This document shows, piece by piece, positions 43,614 to 53,700 of a DNA stretch of 64,000 bases. The DNA lies in the NCBI GenBank assembly GCA_014378485.1, contig JACMNO010000069.1, positions 1-64,000 of the forward strand, given 5' to 3'. Each line of letters starts with the position of its first letter. Within the stretch, counting starts at the first letter, position 1. Below the pieces are notes generated by a model. That model worked only from the letters and a program-made list of their open reading frames with translations. It was not told the DNA's origin and ran no database searches. The translations under genes and the position numbers were made by a program. The DNA comes from Bacteroidia bacterium. GTDB lineage: Bacteria; Bacteroidota; Bacteroidia; B-17B0; Aurantibacillaceae.

Positions 43614-44848
43614 TTGTTGTCAATTAAAAAACTATGATGAGCAGTTGGTGCTATTCTTCCGGTTCCAAAAAAATCACCTTCTTCAATTTCCAAATTAAAA
43701 GCTTCCTGAATATAATCTTGAATTACGTCATCTTTATAAGCAATCATATTACATATATAACTACCTTTAGTGAGAGGGAATTTATTAACCCGACATTGAA
43801 TTGTATTTTCTTTTTTTAATGTTTCAAAAGGTTGATCAACAATATGATTTGCTAATGTTACCATATCTCTGCCTTCATCATTATAAATAGTAATGGCAAC
43901 AGAAACATTATTTAAACTTGATGAATTAATATCATATTCAATTTCAAAAATCAAATCCTTACCTGTTTGTCCGGAGTTTGTAATTTGGTTTTCGTTATCT
44001 TTTAATATAACATTTTTAAATCTAAAATTTCCCTGTCCTTCTCTGTCGGTTCTATCGGCAATTATTATTTTTGATAAAGAAGCAACCTCTTTTAAATAAT
44101 GTTTTAAACTTAAATTAGTTTCCGATAAAGGAAAATCAACCATGCCTTTTTTTAAAACAATTGCTTTGTTACATAAACTTTGAACAGAAGCTAATTGATG
44201 ACTAACAAATAAAATGGTGCGTCCCGAATTTGAAACATCTTTCATTTTACCCAAACACTTTTTTTGAAAAGCAGAATCTCCAACAGCTAACACTTCATCC
44301 ACAATTAATATTTCGGGCTCTAAATGCGCTGCTACGGCAAATGCCAAACGCACATACATTCCGCTGCTATAACGTTTTACGGGTGTATCTAAAAATTTTT
44401 CTATTTCGGCAAAAGCAACAATTTCATCGAATTTACGATCAATTTCGTGTTTGCTCATTCCAAGTATAGAACCATTCAGATAAATGTTTTCCCTTCCTGA
44501 TAAATCGCCATGGAAACCGGTACCAACTTCTAATAAAGAAGCCATTCTCCCGGAATATTCAATTCTGCCACGAGTTGGTGGAGTAATTCGAGATAATATT
44601 TTTAGCAAAGTAGATTTTCCGGCTCCATTTCTACCAATTATACCAACTCTATCACCTTTTTCTATTTCAAAACTAACATCTTTTAAAGCCCAAAAATCTT
44701 CGGTTTCATTTTTTTTTGTAATATTTTTAATGCTTTTTATTCCATTGATAAAATTCCCATATAAAGTATCACTTTTTTGCGTTGCATTTTTATTAAGTAA
44801 ATAATGTTTACTTAATCCTTCAACTTTTATAATGGTATTATTACTCAT
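43598..44848 (-). CDS. wzt: Polysaccharide ABC exporter ATPase (Wzt)
   Basis: A 416-aa ATPase driving export of the undecaprenyl-linked glycan. Walker A GRNGAGKST, signature YSSGMYVRLAFAVAAHL, and Walker B ILIVDEVLAVGD with its catalytic Glu are all intact. Residues ~250-416 form a C-terminal beta-sandwich domain (starting near GNFRFKNVILKD) of the Wzt_C type that binds the finished polymer and gives chain specificity. It overlaps wzm by one base and the next gene by 16 bp. Confidence 0.93.
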   Translation of the reverse strand: MSNNTIIKVEGLSKHYLLNKNATQKSDTLYGNFINGIKSIKNITKKNETEDFWALKDVSFEIEKGDRVGIIGRNGAGKSTLLKILSRITPPTRGRIEYSGRMASLLEVGTGFHGDLSGRENIYLNGSILGMSKHEIDRKFDEIVAFAEIEKFLDTPVKRYSSGMYVRLAFAVAAHLEPEILIVDEVLAVGDSAFQKKCLGKMKDVSNSGRTILFVSHQLASVQSLCNKAIVLKKGMVDFPLSETNLSLKHYLKEVASLSKIIIADRTDREGQGNFRFKNVILKDNENQITNSGQTGKDLIFEIEYDINSSSLNNVSVAITIYNDEGRDMVTLANHIVDQPFETLKKENTIQCRVNKFPLTKGSYICNMIAYKDDVIQDYIQEAFNLEIEEGDFFGTGRIAPTAHHSFLIDNKWSIR

Positions 44849-45681
44849 TAAATATAATCTACAAAACTACGTTCGAACTTATAAAAATATTTTACTCCAA
44901 TAAATAAAAACAAAAATGATACGCAGATTGATAGGATAAAATAATTGACATTGTAAATTGCCTCGCCACCAAATAAGGCGTATTTAAACCCATCAATGGC
45001 TCCAACCATAGGGTTTAAGCAAAATAGCCAGTGTAACCATTCAGGTAATCTATCTAAATAATAACGTGTACTAAAAATAACAGGCGTTGCATACATTCCA
45101 AATTGAAGAATTACCGGTACAATAAATTTCACATCCCTATACTTAACATTGATGGTGGCAAAGATTAAACCTATCCCAAACCCATTAATTAGTGTTAATA
45201 AAACAAATAATGGAGCTAAAATAATATGCCAATGTATAGTTTGCCCTGCAATAATAAATAATACAATTAAGATAATAAGGGAAATTAAAAAATCAACCAA
45301 ACACACTAAAATAGTGCTTAAAGGAATAATAATTTTAGGAAAATAAACTTTTGAAAATAAATTAGAATTACCAATAATAGAATTACTCACATCGTTAAAT
45401 ACACTGGAGAAAAGTTGCCATAATAACATAGCTGAAGCAACATAAACAAAATTTGTTGCCGTATTTCCTATATTATTAATTTTACTTGAAATATACCCAA
45501 ATACCAAAATACTCATTAATGGTTTAATGAGAGCCCACATAATGCCTGCAAAAGCTTGTTTATAGCGAATCAAAAAATCTCGCTTTGCCAAATTAGTTAG
45601 CAAGCTTTTATATTTAAGTACATCTTTTAATGAAAAAAATGAGCTTAAATTAGGGTCTATAATTATTTTATCCTTATTCAA
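44848..45681 (-). CDS. wzm: Polysaccharide ABC exporter permease (Wzm)
   Basis: A 277-aa ABC-2 type permease with six predicted membrane segments. RDFLIRYKQAFAGIMWALIKPL near the N-terminus is the conserved gate-helix region, and DVKFIVPVILQFGMYATPVIF and LNPMVGAIDGFK are typical of Wzm/TagG permeases. Together with Wzt it moves the whole lipid-linked glycan to the periplasmic face. It is the first gene of the long leftward transcript ending near 30167. Confidence 0.92.
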   Translation of the reverse strand: MNKDKIIIDPNLSSFFSLKDVLKYKSLLTNLAKRDFLIRYKQAFAGIMWALIKPLMSILVFGYISSKINNIGNTATNFVYVASAMLLWQLFSSVFNDVSNSIIGNSNLFSKVYFPKIIIPLSTILVCLVDFLISLIILIVLFIIAGQTIHWHIILAPLFVLLTLINGFGIGLIFATINVKYRDVKFIVPVILQFGMYATPVIFSTRYYLDRLPEWLHWLFCLNPMVGAIDGFKYALFGGEAIYNVNYFILSICVSFLFLFIGVKYFYKFERSFVDYI

Positions 45682-46164
45682 TAGTGTTTAGTAAATATAA
45701 TTATAGTATTGGTTTAAAAAGCAAATAAAAATGTAAAGATATTGACTTTATTTTTTTAATAACCTTTAATGAAATCAAATAAATTTATTAGTTTTAACTG
45801 GCTTTACTATAGATTTAAAACTTATAAAATGGATTAAAAAATTGCCATAAAAAACATTTGCGATCGTTGGAAATATAAGCTGGCTGAAACTTTGCCGGGA
45901 ATTTGCAATGGCGAACAACTCCAATTTTTTAACTCACAAAAAGCCTCCACAATGTCGCCTAAAAAATAGTAGTTCTATTTAGCTAAAAGCAGCCCCACAA
46001 TTACAACAAAAGCCTTGCATAAAAAAGAAGCAAAGCTCTTTAAAATAGTTGGAACTATTACTTTTTCAATGTTTGAGTGAACTCTAAGTAGTTACATTGA
46101 ATAATCGTAATAAATAACGCTAACAAAATCAGAATTTCTATAAAAAATAATCCGTAAATACCTT
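45682..46164. other. Non-coding stretch containing dispersed repeat copy B
   Basis: A 483-bp gap between wzm and the PorE-like gene with no credible gene on either strand. It holds the repeat at 46006-46087 and, just left of it, a less AT-rich stretch (about 45840-46000) that may be older mobile-element debris. The wzm promoter should lie near 45690-45760, but no convincing TAnnTTTG with TTG was found. Confidence 0.5.
46006..46087. repeat. Dispersed repeat, copy B
   Basis: Matches 72-154 at about 70 of 83 aligned positions with one gap. This copy lies in intergenic DNA, with no open frame through it. The shared right-hand end is TTTGAGTGAAC-y-CTAA; sequences on both sides differ from copy A. 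Confidence 0.7.
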
Positions 46165-48180
46165 TTACTTTATTTCAGTTATCTTTAATTCTACCCTTCT
46201 ATTCTCCTGTCTTCCAACCGGATTATCTTTACCATTTGCTTTTTTATTCGCAGATACCGGCATTGATTTGCCATACCCTTTTGCCTGCATTCTATCTGCC
46301 GAAATACCACTTGCAATAAGTTTGTTAACAACAGCCTGCGCTCTTTCTTCAGAAAGCTTCTGGTTATAAGCTACATCACCTTTGCTATCGGTGTGTCCGG
46401 AAATCTCAACTTTAAGATTGGGATTGCTTACCATTAGCTGAACAAGGTTCTTAATTTCCACATTAGATAAAGGCCTGAGAGTTGACTTATCAAAATCAAA
46501 GAATATGTTATTTAACGTGATTTTTGAGCCAACCACAATTGGTTTCATATCAATAGTTCTGTTGAGTTCATAATAATTAGATTGTTTTGGAATCTCCATA
46601 TTTTCAGAATAAAACAAATGATCCGCTGCCTGGTAGGTAATATTATAATTTTTTCCGGGAGTCAATATAAATAAAAACTGTCCTGTTTTATTATTGGTAT
46701 GATAAATACCTGCAATTTGGCCAGTTTGGTTATCAGTTACTGTTATTAAAACCTTTTTAGCTGGTTTACCCGATTCATCATTTACAGTACCTTTCATCAA
46801 TGTAAGTGCTGTTTCTTTTCGATCCAAATAGGTTACCATGTAATTATCTTTTTCGCCAAAACCACCAACCCGATAAGAAGACAAATAAGCTTTACGACTA
46901 TCAGGGCTCACTACATAATAAATATCATCATCCGTGGTGTTCACCGGATGTCCTGCGTTAACAGGTTCCGACCAGATTCCTTCATCAGATTGTAAGCTTG
47001 TAAAAATATCGAAGCCACCCATACTATTGTGACCGTTTGAACTGAAAGACAGAGCTACGCCATTTGGATGGATAAATGGAGAATCCTCATCATAGGCTGT
47101 ATTTATATTCGGACCCATGTTCACCGCTGCTTCCCAATCACCGCCAATTTCTCTCTTACTGGTATAAAGATCTCGTCCGCCAAAACCGCCCGGCTTATCA
47201 CTTGTAAAGTATAAAGTTCTTTCATCAGCTGAAATGAATGCGCTTGGTTCCCAGTTTTTAGTATTGATATTATCGTTCAACTTAACCGGCTTACTCCACA
47301 CATCGCCGTCAAGGGAGGTACTATAAATATTACCGTCACCCATATCATCTTTGTAAATGAGAATATTTTGTCCATCAGGAGAAATCCCTACCGATGCTTC
47401 GTGCCATTCAGAGTTAATTACTGACCCTACATTAGATGCTTTTGACCAGCCTGTCTTTGATTTAACCGACATAAAAATATCTTCCATGTAATTTCCATCC
47501 GCGTCTTTTTGTGCACCTGTAGTTTCAGGTCTGCGTGAGGTAAAATATATTGTACCCTGATCAGCAGATAGAACTGGTGAATAATCAGCATAAGGAGAGT
47601 TAACTGTTGAGCCAAGGTTTTCAATTTTTAATTTTACAGGGCTGGCAACTAAAATCTTCGCTGTATTACACATTTCTATTCTGCGGTTTGCCTCTGCAAT
47701 AATGATTTTATTATTGTGCTTTGATTCATTAGACAGTGAGAGAAATTTATTATAGGCAACAATGGCTTTATCAAATTCGTAATTTAAATGGTAAGCGTCA
47801 CCAAGTATTTTATAAGAGAGTATTGGTGCATTCTTTTCTTTATAAGAGTTTTCATCACACTTACCTGAAGTGGAAGAAACCGCTTTTTCAAGATGAGGAA
47901 TTGCCTGTAACCTGTCCGTTCGGGAACTAACATAACATACGCCGAGCTTGAAATGTATATTCATATTTGTTGGCTCCTGTTTTGACAGATCTAAAAATAT
48001 TGGTCTCGCTGAAGCGTACCCTAATTTAGACAGACTCATGGATTCATTCTTTCCATCCATGTAAACCTCTGAAAAAATCTTTTCGGCACGGTTAAAATCG
48101 TTTTCGAAATTAGAGTTCATTTGTGCTTTTGCACAAATACTTAATAAGAATAGAGAAGTAAGAGTCAGGATTTTTTTCAT
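46165..48180 (-). CDS. PorE-like OmpA-family protein (TPR, PD40 propeller, CRD, OmpA)
   Basis: A 671-aa envelope protein. The signal peptide MKKILTLTSLFLLSICAKAQ is followed by TPR-like helices (about residues 30-170) and a beta-propeller of PD40/WD40-like blades marked by repeats such as LYFTSDKPGGFGGRDLY (about 190-450). Next come a carboxypeptidase-regulatory-like sandwich (about 460-540) and an OmpA peptidoglycan-binding domain (VEISGHTDSKGD, about 555-671). This order is that of PorE of the type IX secretion system, which links the trans-envelope machine to peptidoglycan. PorE itself is a lipoprotein, whereas a lipobox is not evident here, so a paralogue with a structural role is possible. 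Confidence 0.82.
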   Translation of the reverse strand: MKKILTLTSLFLLSICAKAQMNSNFENDFNRAEKIFSEVYMDGKNESMSLSKLGYASARPIFLDLSKQEPTNMNIHFKLGVCYVSSRTDRLQAIPHLEKAVSSTSGKCDENSYKEKNAPILSYKILGDAYHLNYEFDKAIVAYNKFLSLSNESKHNNKIIIAEANRRIEMCNTAKILVASPVKLKIENLGSTVNSPYADYSPVLSADQGTIYFTSRRPETTGAQKDADGNYMEDIFMSVKSKTGWSKASNVGSVINSEWHEASVGISPDGQNILIYKDDMGDGNIYSTSLDGDVWSKPVKLNDNINTKNWEPSAFISADERTLYFTSDKPGGFGGRDLYTSKREIGGDWEAAVNMGPNINTAYDEDSPFIHPNGVALSFSSNGHNSMGGFDIFTSLQSDEGIWSEPVNAGHPVNTTDDDIYYVVSPDSRKAYLSSYRVGGFGEKDNYMVTYLDRKETALTLMKGTVNDESGKPAKKVLITVTDNQTGQIAGIYHTNNKTGQFLFILTPGKNYNITYQAADHLFYSENMEIPKQSNYYELNRTIDMKPIVVGSKITLNNIFFDFDKSTLRPLSNVEIKNLVQLMVSNPNLKVEISGHTDSKGDVAYNQKLSEERAQAVVNKLIASGISADRMQAKGYGKSMPVSANKKANGKDNPVGRQENRRVELKITEIK

Positions 48181-48205
48181 TGTGGCGGCTATTTTTAAAG
48201 CCTGG

Positions 48206-48232
48206 CAAAGATGGCGATGATTGTTCTTCCAA
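48206..48232 (-). promoter_or_regulatory. Promoter of the PorE-like gene
   Basis: On the minus strand TTG (48230-48232), a 16-bp spacer and CATCTTTG (48206-48213) resemble the TTG/TAnnTTTG promoter with one mismatch in the -7 box. The predicted leader is about 20 nt. Confidence 0.4.
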
Positions 48233-48456
48233 GTTTATAGAGTTATGGAAATAGTTGCATAATTCACACATACTTATATCGGCGATTTGAAAATTCTCTG
48301 AATAAACTGGCGGCTGAAGGCGCTCTCTATTAAGTCACAGAATAATTGCCAGTTAATTCAAAATGAATGAGTGTAATTTCTAATTCCTCAAACAAATAGA
48401 ATTATTCCTATTAATTTATTTTCTGTTATCGTTGTTAACATATTCTTATTACTAAA

Positions 48457-48645
48457 TTACTTTTGATATAATGAGTCAATAGAGTTAATAGATGAATCTG
48501 AATTACCAACCTTATTCTCATCATTAGTATATTGATAAGGCCCTTTGTCAGCTTTATCATCTGCTCCATTACCGGTATTTTCTTTATTACCGCAGGAAGT
48601 AAGTCCAAAAGTAATAAAACAGGCAAATAGTAGGATCTTTTTCAT
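48457..48645 (-). CDS. Small lipoprotein
   Basis: A 62-aa predicted lipoprotein. MKKILLFACFITFGLTSCG has a clear signal and lipobox (LTSC, Cys18), and the rest is hydrophilic and rich in D, N, S and K. No known domain. It stands alone, and function is unknown. An overlapping frame at 48435-48626 encodes a less plausible product and is rejected. Confidence 0.65.
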   Translation of the reverse strand: MKKILLFACFITFGLTSCGNKENTGNGADDKADKGPYQYTNDENKVGNSDSSINSIDSLYQK

Positions 48646-48861
48646 TTAGGATATTTTAAATTTTCATCAGAAAAAATATTTTTTTCTAAACGCACGAGTT
48701 GAATTAATCGTTAAAAAAGGATTTTTAATAGGCGAAATTTATAATCTTTTGAATTATTAAGAATTATCCAATAATATAAGTTTTATCGTTTTTAAACCAG
48801 GTTATAAGGGCACTAAATAGTTTCTTACCGATTATCTCTTATAATCCCTTAACAGATATAG

Positions 48862-48869
48862 TATTTTTG
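48862..48869 (+). promoter_or_regulatory. Possible -7 box (TATTTTTG) of the 52-aa ORF
   Basis: TATTTTTG matches TAnnTTTG. It lies 55 bp before ATG 48925. No good -33 element was found. Confidence 0.3.
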
Positions 48870-48924
48870 AATTCACTACCCCTGATGCTCTAATAAATTT
48901 AATTATAAACTTAAAAAATTGAAG

Positions 48925-49083
48925 ATGATGTTTGAAATTAACTCCAGAAGACCGGTTAGAAAAAGAATTCCTTCAAAACCAAGTACCACTAACGATTCTC
49001 AAAATAGTGGTGTAAAGGTATATCACTCCTACATTTACAATTCAGTTGCGCATATTTTATGGGAAGTAAAAGGGTACGCATAA
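48925..49083 (+). CDS. Small basic ORF, 52 aa
   Basis: Reads MMFEINSRRPVRKRIPSKPS at the start and ends with VAHILWEVKGYA; a second ATG is at 48928. The N-terminal half is strongly basic and Pro/Ser-rich, the C-terminal half has aromatic residues. A TATTTTTG box is 55 bp upstream. No homologue is recognised. Its composition differs from the surrounding low-complexity AT-rich DNA, which argues weakly for a real gene. The stop is about 70 bp before nhaA. Confidence 0.4.
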   Translation: MMFEINSRRPVRKRIPSKPSTTNDSQNSGVKVYHSYIYNSVAHILWEVKGYA

Positions 49084-49141
49084 AATGACCTGATCTAACT
49101 TGTTTTAATTTTATCTGGTATTTATCATATACCATTATAGC

Positions 49142-49149
49142 TATATTTG
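49142..49149 (+). promoter_or_regulatory. -7 box (TATATTTG) of nhaA
   Basis: TATATTTG is followed by ATTC and the ATG at 49154, so transcription should begin at or beside the start codon. A convincing -33 element is not seen. Confidence 0.5.
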
Positions 49150-49153
49150 ATTC

Positions 49154-50320
49154 ATGAAATTGAGTACGCTATTTGAAGACTTTACTGGCAGTGAAAAATC
49201 AGCAGGGATTATTCTAATTATCAGCACTATCTTTTCACTGATTATTGCAAATTCAGTAATCGGACATCCGTACATTGCTTTCTGGCATTCAATTTTTTTC
49301 AACAAACCTATTGAATTTTGGATAAACGACGGCCTAATGACTGTCTTTTTCCTTCTTGTTGGGTTAGAAATAGAAAGAGAAATTTACATAGGTGAACTTT
49401 CTAATATAAAAAAATCACTACTTCCTCTATTTGCCACTATCGGGGGAATGATTATTCCGGCACTTATTCATTATTCATTTAATAAAGGAACAAATACCCA
49501 AAATGGTTTTGCGATACCAACGGCAACTGATATCGCTTTTTCATTAGCGGTGCTTTCTATTATAGGTAAACGTGTGCCGGTTCAACTAAAGATTTTTTTA
49601 ACCGCATTAGCGATCATTGATGATGTTGGAGCCATTTTAGTTATTGCCTTATTCTATTCTGATAAATTTTCATTTCTCTATTTTAGCCTGGCGATGGGTG
49701 TTTTTGCTTGTTTGCTAATTCTGAACAGGTTAAAAGTGCATGCTTTGTTGGTTTATCTGCTACCAGGAATAGTTATGTGGTTTTTCATGCACCGCTCAGG
49801 AATACATCCAACTATTACAGGTATCCTACTGGCTTTTGCTATTCCTTTTGGCAAAGGTGATCCTAAATCCATTTCATATATTTTGCAACATCGATTACAT
49901 GTGCCTGTTGCCTTTTTTATACTTCCATTATTTGCTTTGGTAAATACAGCTTTTTTAATTCCCTCTGATGCTATCAATGAGTTATCTTCTCCAAATAGTT
50001 ATGGGATTATTTTTGGCCTATTAATTGGGAAACCTTTAGGAATATTTTTATTTTCCTTTATAGGAATTGCTATCGGATTTTGCGTTCTTCCGGAAGGATT
50101 AAAAAAACGGCACCTGTTTTGGACCGGCCTTCTCGCTGGCATTGGCTTTACAATGTCAATATTTATAACGCTGCTTGCTTTTAATAATCATGAATTAATT
50201 AATTCTTCAAAAATTGCTATTATTATTGGTTCTGTATTATCTGCCTTGATTGGGTACATAGGTTTGCACTTTACTATAAAAACAACCGCTGAAAAACCAG
50301 AATTCAGAACAATAAAATGA
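49154..50320 (+). CDS. nhaA: Na+/H+ antiporter NhaA
   Basis: A 388-aa inner-membrane antiporter exporting Na+ (or Li+) in exchange for protons. LAIIDDVGAIL contains the paired Asp residues of the ion-binding site, PTATDIAFSLAVLS and GLLAGIGFTMSIFI are the other signature helices. About twelve membrane segments are expected. It is monocistronic, with its own TATATTTG box immediately upstream. Confidence 0.95.
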   Translation: MKLSTLFEDFTGSEKSAGIILIISTIFSLIIANSVIGHPYIAFWHSIFFNKPIEFWINDGLMTVFFLLVGLEIEREIYIGELSNIKKSLLPLFATIGGMIIPALIHYSFNKGTNTQNGFAIPTATDIAFSLAVLSIIGKRVPVQLKIFLTALAIIDDVGAILVIALFYSDKFSFLYFSLAMGVFACLLILNRLKVHALLVYLLPGIVMWFFMHRSGIHPTITGILLAFAIPFGKGDPKSISYILQHRLHVPVAFFILPLFALVNTAFLIPSDAINELSSPNSYGIIFGLLIGKPLGIFLFSFIGIAIGFCVLPEGLKKRHLFWTGLLAGIGFTMSIFITLLAFNNHELINSSKIAIIIGSVLSALIGYIGLHFTIKTTAEKPEFRTIK

Positions 50321-50794
50321 TACCTATTTAGTAACCAGAAGAAATCGAGTGATGTTTAAAGGTCATTCTATTTAAAAAATGAACCTATAAAAATCAGTAT
50401 AAACAGACCAAATTTATTAAACAATAATGACGGTTAATTGTTTATAAAAAAACCTGGAATAAAAACCATATTTTAGTTCAAATTATTTTATGGCAAAAAA
50501 AAATCCTTTTTTAAAACTATATTTGTTTAACAAAAATTCAAACTAGCTCTATAAAAGAAATAATTGAAAAAAGTCATGAAATTACTGCCGTTAAAGAAAA
50601 AATTAACTATTTGATAAATTCGGCATGGGACATCAGAAGAACATTAAAACACTAGTGATCAAAGTTCATATCAGTAATATTTTTGCACGAGAAGATTAAA
50701 GGCACATTTCTTATTTAGGAAAACATTGCAAAGGAAGCATCAGTGGCTTTGGAATGAAAGGCTATGAAATGGCGGTGGAGAACTTTTTGTGAAT
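50321..50794. other. Non-coding stretch, possibly decayed coding sequence
   Basis: A 474-bp gap between the convergent nhaA and gliding-type genes. Short plus-strand frames can be read, such as an 18-codon frame from ATG 50490, and broken stretches between about 50540 and 50790 (for example GFGMKGYEMAVENFL before a stop). The latter look protein-like but are interrupted by stops, and no parent gene is recognised. No terminator hairpin stands out. Confidence 0.4.
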
Positions 50795-53700
50795 TTACCT
50801 GAACAAAGTAATATGTCCTGCTTTATTAATGGTTCCGTTCTTCGTCTGAACCTCTATAAGATATGCATAAAGACCATCCGGAACAGGTGCACCTCTAAAG
50901 GTTCCATTCCAACCATCTTTTATATCATTGAGTTCAATAATCTTTTCGCCCCAACGGTTATAAATCAGGCAACTAAATGCTCCTAAACAGGTTCCCTGTG
51001 CATACCATTTATCATTAACTATATCATCATTTGGAGTAAATGCATTAGGAATATATAGTGTAAAATCCTTATTGTTTTCGGGCATAACTAAAATAAAACC
51101 CGTTTCACAGTTATTGGAATCAATTATATTAAGGGTGTAATTTCCTGAACTCAGCATTTCAAAACTCATATCAGAAGTATATGGGGTATTATTAAAGCTG
51201 GTCAAATAAGGTGCTGTTCCTCCTTTAATGTTATTGAGAATAAACTCTCCATCATCACTCTCACAATTTGGTGTATTTGTTATCAGGTCAATCGTTGAAT
51301 GAGTTATTGTTCGGCCCACAAAAAGCGTTTGTGTATATGAACATCCGCCAGCATCTTTTACCGTCAGCGTATAGCCTCCCGATGCTAAATTGCTGAAGGT
51401 TGTTAATGAAGAAAAGCCGGAATTATTAAAGTTATATTGATAAGGAGAAGCACCGTTAATAACACTAGTAATCTGCACCTTTCCACTATCGCTCCGACAC
51501 AACACATTTTTTATAGTCAGGTTTATTCCTGTGGGTCCGCCAACTAAACCAACAGCAAATACAGTAGATGTGTTACACGCTCCATTTGTGATTGCTAAAG
51601 AATAATTACCGGGTGTTAAATTACTAGCCGAATTTGTTGTTGAAACATTTGGATTCCATGAATAGCTACTTGCCGACAAATTATCATTCACTTGAATACT
51701 TCCTGTATTACCCGCACAATTAGATGGCGCAATGGTGCTGGATGTTATGGACAAAGGCATTGAACCCAAAATAGCGATGACCGTTGATGTCTGGCATACT
51801 CCATTAGTTGCTGTAACAGTATAATTACCTGGGGCTAAAGTATTAGCTGTGTTTGTAGTAGAAGAAACTCCTGTACTCCATGAAAATGTATTAGCAGATG
51901 AAGAACTTATTGTTGCAGAGCCGTTAATTAACCCACAGGTAGTATTAATTACAGAAGAAGATGTAATTGTTGGAGAAGTATTAACGCTAACTGTTACCAC
52001 AGCTGTACTTGAACATGAATTTATACTTCCTGTTACTGTATAATCTGTAGTTACATTTGGAGAAGCAACAACGACACTTCCAGTTGAGGAAGACAGAGAA
52101 GATGAATTTGCCCATGCATATGAGGTCGCACCACTAACTGTTAAAGTTGCCGAAGAATTTGCTCCCGGACAAATAGTTGTATTGGAACTGAGCGCAAGAG
52201 CTGGAGCCGCAGAAACACTTATGGTAATAACCGCAGGACTTGAACATAGTGTCGATGTACCTGCTGCACTATAAGTTGTGGTAATGGTTGGACTGGCAAC
52301 TACTACACTTCCTGAACTGCTGCTTAATGTGGCTGCGGGGGTCCATACATACATTGCCGAACCATTAGCTATTAATGTGCTTGCTTGTCCTGAACATAAT
52401 AACGTATTTCCTGTTACAGAAATAGTAGATGTAGTAACCACGCTTAGGGTTGAAATGGCCTGGCTTGTGCACGTTCCAACGACCCCTGTGACTGTATAAT
52501 CTGTAGTAACCGATGGATTTACCGAAATAGAATTCGAGACAACTCCATTACTCCATGAATAACTAGCTGCACCTGTTGCTGTAAGCGTTGTAGTTACTCC
52601 AGGGCAAATAGTAGATGTTGGTGCCACAGCTACACCATTAGATACAGAAAAAGTTAAAGGTCCTGCAGCAATTCTACAGGAAGGTGAATTGATATTACCA
52701 TTTTCAGAAATTAATAATTGATACATTCCCGCCTGGGAAGAAATAACAGAACTTATACTATAGTTTGGAGAAGTTGCTCCTGAGATATTACTCCAGGTTA
52801 CACCTCCATTACTACTATACTGCCATTGATATTGGGGCGATACATAACTACCGGAAGTGTAGGCTGATTGCAAGGTAAGTGCTTCTCCAGAGCAAAATAC
52901 AGTTTGATTAGGCACTATACTCAATGCTACTCCAGGTCCACAGGGAGAAAGAGAAATATCATCAACAACATAATCATTGCCACATCCGCCAGGTGCGTTA
53001 TTAATTAATACAATATCAACACTGGTTTGACCTGAGCCAGTAGTAAAGGTAAAACCATACTGCAACCATGGTAATGATGTTGCTGTTGGGGCAACCTGCA
53101 AATTACCCGATGTAACAGAACCTTGCACGGTTCCCAAAGGAAATTCAGTTTGAAATTTAATATTTGCATAAATATAACTTGAGCCACAAACAGAACTAAC
53201 CGCTGAGGGGGAATTATTATTTGCTAAATATGCCGAAAACACATACGTCGTACCTGGACATAAACCTGTTAAGTGTTTTCGATATACTTCAGCAGCAGGA
53301 TAATCAGAATTAACAACCATCATGTAGCCATTGGTATTTCCTGTATGATCATTATTATCATTTACATATCCTGCATTAGTACCAGAAGGATTACTCGATC
53401 CTGCAATAACATAGGTTCCATTATTAGGAACACCCTGTTGGTAAATATAATTAGTAACTCCCGGTGGTAAAGCAGGGCCGTATAGAGAAGTGCCGGAGCC
53501 AAAATCTTCTAAAAAAACAGGGGCCCCTAAAGTGCCGGAACAAAGAGGCGGTGGTTGGCAATTTACACTAATAGTCTGAGAAATAATTGGACCGCATGGA
53601 GCATTAACTTGAACTGATAGGGTATAAATTCCACCAACTAAATTTGTCAAAGAATTTGTCAGTGCCGATGTATTTGTAGTTTGACCAATCATAATTCCGT

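Noticed and set aside
45840-46000. Possible attC site or group II intron end left of repeat copy B
   Set aside because: No paired core sites, conserved domain V-like hairpin or integrase was found.
48435-48626. Overlapping frame to the small lipoprotein
   Set aside because: Leu/Ile-rich without signal or domain; the other frame has a clear lipobox.
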